The position numbers and the translations under genes are program-made. Below are positions 1 through 7,975 of a DNA stretch of 64,000 bases, in pieces; the first letter of the stretch is position 1; each line of letters starts with the position of its first letter. The DNA is from Mycolicibacterium aromaticivorans JS19b1 = JCM 16368 (GTDB lineage Bacteria > Actinomycetota > Actinomycetes > Mycobacteriales > Mycobacteriaceae): positions 2,418,001 to 2,482,000 of the forward strand of contig NZ_JALN02000001.1 of assembly GCF_000559085.1 (NCBI RefSeq), given 5' to 3'. The notes beneath the pieces are model-generated. The model was not told where the DNA came from and did not search any database. It saw only the letters and a list, made by a program, of their open reading frames with translations.

Positions 1-24
1 AGTAGAGCCGCCGGCCGATCAGCG

Positions 25-1284
25 CTAGTTCGACCCGCCGGTCGCCGGCTTCTCGGGCTGCAGCGACCACACGATCGGACCGGTGCCCGCGGTCGCGTGC
101 GCGCAGTAGGCCGGCGCGCCGTTCTCACCGACCGCGGCCGCACCCAGCACAGCACAGTTCGCGCCGATCACCACGACGGGCAGATCCATCCGGCTCGACA
201 CAGCAGGCGGTGGCGCCGGCGTGTGCGCGGCAGCGGTGTCCACACCGCGCCGGCCGAACAGTAATGAAACCCCCGCGGTCGCACCGGCGATGATCACCAC
301 CGCACCCAAGATCGCCGGGATCAGCAGCCGGCGGCGCGAGGAACCGGACTCCGGCTTGGCGTGGCGACCCGCACCGGCCTTCGCCGACGCACCGGATGCC
401 GGCGCGGAACTCGTCACGTCGGTCGCGCCGGTCTGACGTTCCGCGGTACCGATACCTTGCTGCAGCGCCCGCGCGAAGTCGATGCAACGGGTGTAACGCT
501 TACCGGCATCCTTGGCCAGCGCCTTGGCGAAAACCTGGCTCAGGCAGGCCAGTTCGGGCCGCTTGGCGCCGATGGCGGGCGGATCGGAGCTCAGATGCTG
601 ACTGATCACGATCGCCGGATTGGTGTGCTGGAACGGCGGCATGCCGGTCAGCAGGTGATAAGCCGTCGCCGCCAGCGCATATTGATCGGCGTGACCGTCG
701 ATCAGCTCGCCCTTGAGCTGCTCAGGGGCGGCGTACGCGACGGTTCCGACGGTCATGTTGGTTCCGGTGAGATCACTCGACTGACCCATCCAGCGGGCAA
801 TTCCGAAGTCCGCGAGCATGACTCGCTCGTCACCGGTGCCGGGGAGACCCAGCAGAATGTTGGCGGGTTTCACGTCGCGGTGGAGCAGTCCGCGGCTGTG
901 CGCATAATCGAGTGCTTCGGCAACCCCGGTGATGATCCGCACGACCTCGGCGGGCGGCATCCCGTACGGATAGCGCTCGGCGAGCAGACGGGAGGCATCG
1001 GTGCCGTCGATGTACTCCATCGCGATCCACAGCTTGTCGTCGAAGTCGCCGCGGTCGTAGATCGTGACGATGTGCCGGTTCGACAGCGTGGCCACCATGT
1101 CGGCCTCGAGGTTGAACCGCTTGCGGTACTCGTCATCGGAGCTGACCGCGGAACCGAGCACCTTGAGCGCGTCGTGCCGGGGCAGCCGGGGGTGCTGGAC
1201 GAGGTAAACCTCACCCATGCCTCCGGCCCCCAGTGTCCGCAGGATGGTGTAACCAGCAACAACCTGGCCGTCAGCTAACGGCAT
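25..1284 (-). CDS. PknF-like transmembrane Ser/Thr protein kinase
   Basis: Membrane-anchored eukaryotic-type Ser/Thr kinase of 419 residues. The Gly-rich loop is at residues 19-24, the ATP-binding Lys at 41, the HRD catalytic loop at 135-137 (Asp137), DFG at 159-161 and APE at 186-188. The activation loop holds several Thr residues suited to autophosphorylation. A basic/Ala-Ser juxtamembrane linker leads to one TM helix at about 320-343, then a short external tail of about 75 residues with two Cys. The kinase domain closely resembles M. tuberculosis PknF, but the gene is not beside an Rv1747-type ABC transporter. It is the last gene of a tight minus-strand operon, 29 bp after the RDD gene. 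The paralogue identity (PknF versus PknI/J type) is inferred from remembered sequence. Confidence 0.93.
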   Translation of the reverse strand: MPLADGQVVAGYTILRTLGAGGMGEVYLVQHPRLPRHDALKVLGSAVSSDDEYRKRFNLEADMVATLSNRHIVTIYDRGDFDDKLWIAMEYIDGTDASRLLAERYPYGMPPAEVVRIITGVAEALDYAHSRGLLHRDVKPANILLGLPGTGDERVMLADFGIARWMGQSSDLTGTNMTVGTVAYAAPEQLKGELIDGHADQYALAATAYHLLTGMPPFQHTNPAIVISQHLSSDPPAIGAKRPELACLSQVFAKALAKDAGKRYTRCIDFARALQQGIGTAERQTGATDVTSSAPASGASAKAGAGRHAKPESGSSRRRLLIPAILGAVVIIAGATAGVSLLFGRRGVDTAAAHTPAPPPAVSSRMDLPVVVIGANCAVLGAAAVGENGAPAYCAHATAGTGPIVWSLQPEKPATGGSN

Positions 1285-1313
1285 TGGGGCATCCTAGTCA
1301 TCACCGGTGACGA

Positions 1314-1751
1314 TTACCGAACGGGAGCGCCTGGGGCACGCCGGTCGTACTCGACCCGACTGCCCAGCACGACGTCCTGCGCCGACCGTCGCTGGCGGTC
1401 GACAGCAACCCACAGCAACCCGACCGGGAACAACACGCAGGCCACCGCTCGCAGCGCCGCGACAGCAACGCGCATGGGCTTCCCGCGCCGGTCCACCACC
1501 CGAACTCCCACTATGACCATCCCCAATGTCCGTCCCGACAGCGTCCAGCCCCCGGTCAGGTACAGCACCGACACGCCGAGAGTCACTGTGGTCGAGAAGA
1601 CCAGGTTGGGGGCCGGGAACCGGAAAGTGGCCGGGTTGACCATCAACATCGTCAACGCCAAACCGAGATAGAGGGCACCCATCGTGACGAGAACGACCGC
1701 CATGTCGACGAGAGCCGCCAACCCTCGGGAAACGATGCCCGCGTTGGTCAC
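1314..1751 (-). CDS. RDD family membrane protein
   Basis: Small integral membrane protein of 145 residues with the RDD-family layout. TM helices lie at about 10-35 and 45-70, followed by the conserved stretch GRTLGMVIVGVRVVDRRG, and a further hydrophobic segment lies at about 100-122. RDD proteins are poorly characterised; some are linked to ion or osmolyte exchange. The start is GTG and overlaps the stop of the upstream Ile/Asp repeat gene as GTGA, so translation is probably coupled. The family call is strong; the substrate is unknown. Confidence 0.9.
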   Translation of the reverse strand: MTNAGIVSRGLAALVDMAVVLVTMGALYLGLALTMLMVNPATFRFPAPNLVFSTTVTLGVSVLYLTGGWTLSGRTLGMVIVGVRVVDRRGKPMRVAVAALRAVACVLFPVGLLWVAVDRQRRSAQDVVLGSRVEYDRRAPGAPVR

Positions 1752-2140
1752 TGACGTTCCTGGGTGCCCGGCTCCCGGCCCAGCATCCGGTCGACGAAAC
1801 CGGAAATCATGTCGTCGGCACGTGCCGTCTGGCTGCGCACGTCGGTCATCACCTCCGCGGTGACAGTCCCGGTCGACTCGCGGATGATCGTGGACAGGTC
1901 CACCCCGTCGATGATCTGGTCGGCCAGCCCGATCAGATCGATGCGCGCGATGATGGCATCGATGTCGACGTCGGTCACGATCGCGTCGATGTCGACGCTG
2001 TCGCGGACCAGCGCCGTGAGATCGATCTGCTCCAGAACGAGTTCGACGATTCTCGTCAGCCCCGCGACACCGATCCGGGTAGCTTCCAGCCGGGTCGCCC
2101 GTAACGGTTCGCCGATCAGCGGAAGCCGCTCCCAGAACAC
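1748..2140 (-). CDS. Ile/Asp/Val-periodic repeat protein paired with RDD
   Basis: A 130-residue protein without Cys or TM helices, starting at GTG. Residues about 35-95 are made of 10-13-residue units of the type (V/I)DIDA(I/V)(I/V), giving a strikingly regular Ile/Val/Asp pattern that suggests short amphipathic helices or strands. The C-terminus carries Arg/Asp-rich text (residues about 95-130). Units like these are known to me as the N-terminal part of some larger actinobacterial RDD proteins, so this may be the split-off partner of the following gene. It overlaps that gene by 4 bp. No enzymatic motif is visible. Confidence 0.82.
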   Translation of the reverse strand: MFWERLPLIGEPLRATRLEATRIGVAGLTRIVELVLEQIDLTALVRDSVDIDAIVTDVDIDAIIARIDLIGLADQIIDGVDLSTIIRESTGTVTAEVMTDVRSQTARADDMISGFVDRMLGREPGTQERQ

Positions 2141-2156
2141 GAGGAGATCGTAGTGC

Positions 2157-2924
2157 TCAGGCGCCGACCGGGGCCGGCGCGCTGGCCTTCAACGCCGCCA
2201 GTGCGGCCACACTCAACCGGGCCAGCTCGTCGGCCTCGGCCGCCGACAACGCGGATTGGTAGATCTGCGCCATCCGCCGGTTGGTGTGGTCTTCGACCTG
2301 GTCGTACGCGTCCTTCTTGCCCGCCGCGTCGTCGAACGGCGGCTGCCACCCCATGAACGCCGCATAGTCCGTGCCGTGATTGAGGATGTGCGCCTCGACG
2401 GGGCTCAGCCCGGAGATCGTCAGGGCGTTGAAATGAACCGCGGCTCGCAGCTCCCGCAGCACCATCATCACCTGCAGGGCGCGTGCGGGGGCGTCGTCGG
2501 CCAGCGGCATGGCCCGCCAGCCCGCATATAGCGGCAGACCGGGCTCTGGGGCGTTCCCGATGACCTTCTCACCCAACTCGGCGATGCGGTCCAGCCCTTC
2601 GGTCCCGGCCAGGTATGTCCTGCCGAACTCGGCGAGCTGATCCCAGTAGAGCCGGCAACTCTCCGACGCGGGGTGCACCGCGACGCCGTTCTCCCAACAC
2701 GACCGCGCGAGGTTGGGTTCGAAGACGGCGAACACCGCGGTGACCGTGGTGCCGGTGGCGTCGCCGAGGACGCCACCGCGGCCGGCGAAGTACGCGGCGA
2801 ACGGGTCCGGATAGCCCGCCGCGAGGCTCTTCGCGAAGGTGTCCGGGTTGAGCATGAACACGCTGATGGCCTCGCCGATGGCCGCGCCGGCGGTCCGGAT
2901 CGATTCGACGTCGATATCGCTCAT
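2157..2924 (-). CDS. SCO6745 family (SalTA-like helical) protein
   Basis: A 255-residue mostly helical protein matching the actinobacterial SCO6745 family. Recognisable family text includes FYFAGRGGVLGD-like sequence (here AYFAGRGGVLGD at about residue 44), a CWENGVAVHP segment, and an ELRAAVHFNALTISGLSPVEA segment near residue 180. The function is not established; members have been described as HTH-like or catabolism-associated. The ATG at 2924 is preferred over an upstream start at 3002 because it overlaps the stop of the glycosyltransferase gene as ATGA and begins MSDIDVESIR, the usual family N-terminus. Confidence 0.85.
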   Translation of the reverse strand: MSDIDVESIRTAGAAIGEAISVFMLNPDTFAKSLAAGYPDPFAAYFAGRGGVLGDATGTTVTAVFAVFEPNLARSCWENGVAVHPASESCRLYWDQLAEFGRTYLAGTEGLDRIAELGEKVIGNAPEPGLPLYAGWRAMPLADDAPARALQVMMVLRELRAAVHFNALTISGLSPVEAHILNHGTDYAAFMGWQPPFDDAAGKKDAYDQVEDHTNRRMAQIYQSALSAAEADELARLSVAALAALKASAPAPVGA

Positions 2925-4816
2925 TCGCCGGAGTGTACGGAGGTGAGGTCGTACACCGTGTCGGATCCCACCGTCTTGGGCGTGAAGTTGGCCGCCACCC
3001 ACGCGGTGATGTCGGCGTGCTGGTTACCGCGGCCAGGGCCGCCGTGGTTGCCGGGGGCGATGTAGTACCCGATCTGGTGAGCGGCGACGTCGGCCCGGAA
3101 CTGGGTCAGCGACGGAACCGGATCGCTGCCACCGAATCCACCGATCGCCATCACCGCGGTGTTGGTGGCCAGCTCGTAACCGGCGGCCGCCGAGGAGCCG
3201 TTCACCGCCGCCGACCACTTCGTGTCGGTCGCCTTCAGGAGGTTGTCGAGCGCGACGTTGTCGCCGTCGTCCCCACCAGGTCGGCCATGACCCCGGTCGG
3301 CCTGCGCGGGGCCGACCTGCGCCCCGCCGCCGTTATGCGACTGGCCGATGGTGGCGAACGCATACGCGCCCGACCCGGCCGCGGCGGCGAGAACGCCGAC
3401 ACCCAATGCGATCGCGGCCACCCGGCGGCGGTCGGCGGCGAGACCGACCAGCAGCACAGCGACCGCTACGACCGTCACCGCCAGAATCACCCATCGCAAG
3501 GCCGGCAGCCAGTCAGCGTTGCGGCCCAACAGCCACCAACTCCAGGCGCCCGTCACCAGAATCGTTGCCGCCAAGGCCAATCGACCGAACAGCCGGTCAC
3601 GCAGCAACCACATCTCCCGGCCACCGATGGCGACCAACGCGGCCACCGCGGGTACCACCGACAGGCAGTAGTACGGGTGGACCATGCCCTTCATGTACGA
3701 GAGGACCAGCCCGTCGACCAGCAACCAGCCGCCGAACAACACGGCTCCGCCCCGCACCAGATCGGTGCGCGGCGCACGAGCGCGCACCGCGAGCACGAAC
3801 ACCAGGCCGAGAAGTGCCGCCGGCAGCAGCCAACCCATCTCGAAGCCGAACTCACCGGTGAACAGCCTTGTGAGCCCGGGGTTTTGCCGGCCGAAGCCGC
3901 CGAACCCGCCGTGCTGGCCGAAGTCGACCGCGGCCGGAGCGCCGGCATGTGTTTGCGGGGCTGCGTGGTTGCGCCCGAGGATCCGCGCCAGACCGTTGTA
4001 ACCGATCACCAGGTTCATGAAGTTGTTGTCGGTGGATCCGGCCAGATACGGCCGCGACGACGCCGGCCACAGCAGCGTCAGCGCGACGAACCAGCCGGCC
4101 GACACCATGCAGGCGGCGGCCGCGGCAGCTACGTGCAGCAGCCGGCCCCGCATCGACGTCGGCGCCACCAGCAGGTAGACCAGACCGATCGCCGGCGCGA
4201 CCATCAACCCTTCGAGCATCTTGGCCAGGAATGCGAAACCCAAAGCGGCGCCCGCCAACATGATCCACTTGACGCTGGCACGTTCGAGCGCACGGACAGT
4301 GCAGTAGGCACCGAACATCATGAGCAGCACCATCACCGCGTCGGGATTGTTGTAGCGGAACATCAACGCCACCACCGGTGTCAGCGCGAAAGCCGCCCCG
4401 GCGAGCAGACCGGCGCCAGTGCCTGCGATCCGGCGGACCGCGCCGTACAGGAGTGCGACCGCGCCGACTGCCATCAGTGCTTCCGGCACCAGCATGCTCG
4501 CGCTGCTGAATCCGAAGATCTGGCCGGACAGACCCATCACCCATTGCGAGACCGGCGGCTTGTCCACGGTGATGAAGTTGTTCGGATCCACCGAGCCGAA
4601 CAGCAGCGCTTCCCAGTTCTTCGAACCAGCCTGGGCCGCGCCGGCATAGAACCCATTGCCCATCCCGTTGATGGTGATGTTCCACAGGTAGGTGATGGCA
4701 GTGGCGACCAGGAGTGCACCGAGGGCGATTCGGCGCCAGGCGGTGGTCGACAGCGTGAATCGACGGGGCTCGGCGTCGGCACCGGGCCGCGCGGGCAGCG
4801 CGAGAGTTGCGGTCAT
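2921..4816 (-). CDS. GT39-type (PMT/ArnT-like) membrane glycosyltransferase
   Basis: Polytopic membrane glycosyltransferase of 631 residues, GT-C fold, related to the PMT/ArnT superfamily and B. subtilis YkcB-like proteins, expected to use a polyprenyl-phosphate sugar. After a 30-residue cytoplasmic lead there is a first TM helix, then an external loop with SVDPNNFITVDKPP, whose acidic residues resemble the GT-C catalytic loop. About ten more TM helices follow to residue about 500. A Gly/His/Asp-rich linker then precedes a soluble C-terminal domain (about 530-631). The ATG at 4816 begins MTATLALP; an upstream in-frame start at 4918 would add sequence unlike the family. It heads the operon ending in the kinase gene. 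Acceptor unknown. Confidence 0.88.
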   Translation of the reverse strand: MTATLALPARPGADAEPRRFTLSTTAWRRIALGALLVATAITYLWNITINGMGNGFYAGAAQAGSKNWEALLFGSVDPNNFITVDKPPVSQWVMGLSGQIFGFSSASMLVPEALMAVGAVALLYGAVRRIAGTGAGLLAGAAFALTPVVALMFRYNNPDAVMVLLMMFGAYCTVRALERASVKWIMLAGAALGFAFLAKMLEGLMVAPAIGLVYLLVAPTSMRGRLLHVAAAAAACMVSAGWFVALTLLWPASSRPYLAGSTDNNFMNLVIGYNGLARILGRNHAAPQTHAGAPAAVDFGQHGGFGGFGRQNPGLTRLFTGEFGFEMGWLLPAALLGLVFVLAVRARAPRTDLVRGGAVLFGGWLLVDGLVLSYMKGMVHPYYCLSVVPAVAALVAIGGREMWLLRDRLFGRLALAATILVTGAWSWWLLGRNADWLPALRWVILAVTVVAVAVLLVGLAADRRRVAAIALGVGVLAAAAGSGAYAFATIGQSHNGGGAQVGPAQADRGHGRPGGDDGDNVALDNLLKATDTKWSAAVNGSSAAAGYELATNTAVMAIGGFGGSDPVPSLTQFRADVAAHQIGYYIAPGNHGGPGRGNQHADITAWVAANFTPKTVGSDTVYDLTSVHSGE

Positions 4817-4868
4817 AAAGCCCATTGCGCCAGCCGAACTCCGGTCGCAGCTATGTGAACCTTGTGAG

Positions 4869-6248
4869 CTAGCTATGAGGCCGGAGGCGCTGCGCGATCC
4901 AGGGCAGGGCGTCGGCAAAGGCCCGGGCGCCGAACTGCCAGGTGTGATATCCCACGTACACCCGCAACGTGCAGCCGATGTTCACCGCCTGCGCCGCAAC
5001 ACACAAGTCCGGGAGTGCACCCTTCTCGCGGAACTGATCTTCGTCGCCGTGACCGCCGAACCCGACCGGCGCCAGGCGTTCCACTTGACGCTCGGGAAGG
5101 TTCTCGCTCTTGTCGTCGGGCGGTTCCTGGGAGTCCACGAACATGCCCGCGACGCCGGTATAGGGCCCGTGGCGACTCATCACGGTGCGGGTATCGAAGG
5201 CGTCCCACTTGGCGGCGTCACCGGCGTAGAGGCGTTCGATCGTCTGCTCCTTGGTACCGGAGTTCGGGCCGCGGTCGCCGCCGATGTCCACGAAGCTGGT
5301 GAAGAGTTCCGGATGCATGACGGCCAGATTCATCGCACACGTCCCGCCGGCCGACCACCCGACGACCCCCCACTCCGCGGCTTCCGTGGAAGCGGCGAAC
5401 TGCGAGACGACATCTGGCCGAACTTCGTCGACCAGATGGTCCGCGGCGTTCCCACGGGGACCGTTCACACACTCGGTGTCGTTGTTGAAGCTTCCGCTGG
5501 AGTCGGCGAAGACGAAGATTGGAGCAGCACCGCCGTGGGCGCGGGCGAAGTCGTCGATCGCGGAGACCGCGTTGCCCGTCCGAATCCAGTTCGAGGCGTT
5601 GCCGAACTCACCGCCGATCATCATCACAGCCGGCAGTGAGGGCGGCACCGAACCGGCGAACCACGCCGGCGGCAGATAGACGTACTCGTGCCGGTGCCTG
5701 AACCCGCTGACCGTGTCGGGGGTGTCGATCACGAGCACCTTGCCGGTGGCAGGGCGGGTGTCGCGCAGCCCCGCCAGCTCGCCGGCATCGATCTGATCGG
5801 GCAGTGGCCCCGAAGTGAGGTCTCCCCAGGCTCGTTCGACGGTTGGGTAGTAGCCGACCCACTGATTGAGCACCAGCAGCGAGCACAGCAGTGTCAGCGG
5901 AATCGCCACCAGTGACAGCACGCGGCGGCGCCACGACGCAGCTGTCCAACCAATAGCCGCCGCCAGCAGCATCGCCGCGCTGGCTCCCGTCCAGAGCCAG
6001 AGGCGAAGCGGGGCGGGGTTCGATGCCAGTCCCTCGGAGTCCATCCAGGCCCAGGCTGTGACCGCGACCAGCGCGCCGATACCCACCGAGACGGGTACCC
6101 ACAGCAGGCGCCACCGTTTGGATCGCCATCCGACGGCGGCGATGACAACGACGATCGTGACAACCTCAATTGTGGTCGGCAGCCAGCCGCCGAGCAGCGA
6201 GATACCGTGCCCGAACTTGCTGAAGTCCGGATCGGGCAAGCGCGGCAT
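4869..6248 (-). CDS. membrane-anchored alpha/beta-hydrolase (antigen 85/esterase-like)
   Basis: About 459 residues. Roughly the first 150 contain four hydrophobic helices. After them comes an extracytoplasmic alpha/beta-hydrolase domain of the esterase D/antigen 85 type. The nucleophile elbow is GWSAG with Ser299 (numbered from the ATG at 6248), and a DIGGD segment and a late GYHTW His are consistent with the triad. Homologues are mycolyltransferase-like esterases of corynebacteriales; the substrate here is unknown. An upstream GTG at 6317 would add 23 Pro-rich residues, so the start is uncertain. The gene lies 52 bp upstream of the GT39 operon on the same strand. Confidence 0.82.
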   Translation of the reverse strand: MPRLPDPDFSKFGHGISLLGGWLPTTIEVVTIVVVIAAVGWRSKRWRLLWVPVSVGIGALVAVTAWAWMDSEGLASNPAPLRLWLWTGASAAMLLAAAIGWTAASWRRRVLSLVAIPLTLLCSLLVLNQWVGYYPTVERAWGDLTSGPLPDQIDAGELAGLRDTRPATGKVLVIDTPDTVSGFRHRHEYVYLPPAWFAGSVPPSLPAVMMIGGEFGNASNWIRTGNAVSAIDDFARAHGGAAPIFVFADSSGSFNNDTECVNGPRGNAADHLVDEVRPDVVSQFAASTEAAEWGVVGWSAGGTCAMNLAVMHPELFTSFVDIGGDRGPNSGTKEQTIERLYAGDAAKWDAFDTRTVMSRHGPYTGVAGMFVDSQEPPDDKSENLPERQVERLAPVGFGGHGDEDQFREKGALPDLCVAAQAVNIGCTLRVYVGYHTWQFGARAFADALPWIAQRLRPHS

Positions 6249-6419
6249 CAGAGTCGGCGTCGGAGCCGGCGGGGGCGGCGTTGGCCCGTTCGGAGGCACC
6301 GGGCAAGAATGCGGCACGCGCCTGTACGAATCGTGTCAGTTTCCTGAATTCGCCTGTCGCACCGCCAACTCCTAGGCGCGACATAGCGGCCGCTCACGTC
6401 CGGACCGTTGAGTGGGGCC

Positions 6420-6731
6420 ATGGCATTTCCTGCGAACCCCGCCAAGAACAGTCCGTTCGTTCTGGTCCTCGACGCCGGAACAGACCGGGGATTCCGGCTT
6501 GCCCGGGCACTTCTGGCGGCCGGCAACTGCGTCGTGGCCGTCGACCGCAACGCGGCCGACCTGGTGCGAATCGGCCACGGCCACAGCAGCGCCCAGCTGT
6601 TCCTGATCGTCGCCGACACCACCGATCCGACGCAGGCCGAACAGGTGATGGCCCGGGCACATGCGTACTTCGGTGAAGCGACTCCTACTCTTGCGCTATG
6701 CGCCGACTATCGACGATCCTCGGCTGCCTAG
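6420..6731 (+). CDS. short Rossmann/SDR-like protein
   Basis: A 103-residue protein whose first half resembles the first beta-alpha-beta unit of a short-chain dehydrogenase. It has VLVLDAGTDRGFRLARALL, then VVAVDRNAADL with the Asp that usually binds NAD ribose. It ends before the catalytic Tyr-Lys region, so it looks like a cofactor-binding fragment or a specialised small protein. The last 34 bp overlap the start of the alpha-galactosidase gene, which suggests co-transcription. It may be a decayed SDR; nothing in the sequence decides this. Confidence 0.6.
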   Translation: MAFPANPAKNSPFVLVLDAGTDRGFRLARALLAAGNCVVAVDRNAADLVRIGHGHSSAQLFLIVADTTDPTQAEQVMARAHAYFGEATPTLALCADYRRSSAA

Positions 6732-7975
6732 TTCTGTTGGCCGCCGGCGTCTCGGCCTGTGGCCGGCCGCCAGCCCGGCCGGCTCCGACGGCCCTCACCC
6801 CGCCGATGGGCTGGAACTCGTGGAACTCCGGTATCCCACTGTCCGAGCGGACCGTCGAGGAGACCGTCGACGCGATGGTGTCCTCCGGGATGCGCGACGC
6901 CGGCTATCGGTATGTCAACCTCGACAACGGCTGGGCGGCCAACCACCGCGACGCGGATGGCAACCTGCAAGCCGATCCCCGCCTGTTCCCCGATGGCATC
7001 GCCGCAGTGGCACAGTACGCACACGAGCACGGAATGCTCCTGGGCCTCTACGCCAGCCCCAGCTACCAACTCTGCGGACTGGGCCCGGGCGACACCAGCG
7101 AAGGCCACGAAACAGCCGATGCCGCCACCTTCGCGCGGTGGGGTGTCGACTACCTTAAGTACGACTGGTGCAGCACCGACACCGACCATGCGCATCAGGT
7201 CAGGGTTTTCACCGCCATGCGAGATGCGCTGCGGGCCACCGGAAGACACATCTTCTACAGCATCAACCCCAATGTCTCCGGCGACCCCGTTCCCCAACCC
7301 GACGACTGGTCGCAGGTCGCCGACATGTCGCGCAACACGATCGACTTGGTGCCGTTGTGGCGCAGCAAGTTCGGCAACGACGGCCCGGTGTTCGGCGTGC
7401 AAGAGCAGGTGGATGCGGCCATTCCGCTGGCTTCGCAGAGCAAGCCGGGCCACGTCAACGATCCCGACATGCTGGTGGCCGGCGTCTCCTGGCCGGATTT
7501 CGTGACCACCCATCCGGGGATGGCCGACACCCTGGCCGGGCAGGTCGGGCCGAGCATGACGGCCGACGAACAGCGCACCCACATCTCGCTGTGGGCGATG
7601 CTGGCGGCTCCGCTGTTGGCCGGCAACGATATCCGGACCATGTCACCGCAGACCCGCGACATCCTCACCAACCACGAGATCATTGCAGTGGACCAGGATC
7701 CCCTTGTCGTCCAGGGCTATCCACTCACCGGGGACCGCAGGGTCTGGGTCAAACCACTCACCGGCGGCGCGGTAGCCATCGCGCTGGTGAACCCCGATTC
7801 GGCGACCGCCTCCATCACGACGACCGCAGCCGCGGCCGGGCTGCCCCGGGCCGCGTGTTACAACGTCCGCGATCTATGGGCCCACACCGACAGCACTACC
7901 ACCGGTGATCTTAAGGGCGGCGCCCTCGCACCGCACTCGACAGTGGTGTTACGTGTCGAACGAGGCTGTGGCTAA
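6698..7975 (+). CDS. GH27 alpha-galactosidase, lipoprotein
   Basis: Secreted glycoside hydrolase family 27 (melibiase clan) of 425 residues. The N-terminus MRRLSTILGCLVLLAAGVSAC is a lipoprotein signal with the lipobox Cys at 21. The mature part starts with the family hallmark PPMGWNSWNS, contains VNLDNGW and YLKYDWC with the predicted nucleophile Asp156, a later VADMSRN stretch likely to hold the acid/base Asp, and DPDML near residue 265. A beta-sandwich C-terminal domain follows. It should release terminal alpha-galactose (or a related alpha-linked sugar) outside the membrane. It overlaps the stop of the molybdo-oxidoreductase gene tail-to-tail by 4 bp. Confidence 0.93.
   Translation: MRRLSTILGCLVLLAAGVSACGRPPARPAPTALTPPMGWNSWNSGIPLSERTVEETVDAMVSSGMRDAGYRYVNLDNGWAANHRDADGNLQADPRLFPDGIAAVAQYAHEHGMLLGLYASPSYQLCGLGPGDTSEGHETADAATFARWGVDYLKYDWCSTDTDHAHQVRVFTAMRDALRATGRHIFYSINPNVSGDPVPQPDDWSQVADMSRNTIDLVPLWRSKFGNDGPVFGVQEQVDAAIPLASQSKPGHVNDPDMLVAGVSWPDFVTTHPGMADTLAGQVGPSMTADEQRTHISLWAMLAAPLLAGNDIRTMSPQTRDILTNHEIIAVDQDPLVVQGYPLTGDRRVWVKPLTGGAVAIALVNPDSATASITTTAAAAGLPRAACYNVRDLWAHTDSTTTGDLKGGALAPHSTVVLRVERGCG

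Noticed and set aside
2933..4858. 641-codon plus-strand open frame opposite the GT39 glycosyltransferase gene
   Set aside because: Arg/Gly/His-rich text without family motifs, fully antisense to a clear membrane enzyme; a GC-skew shadow.
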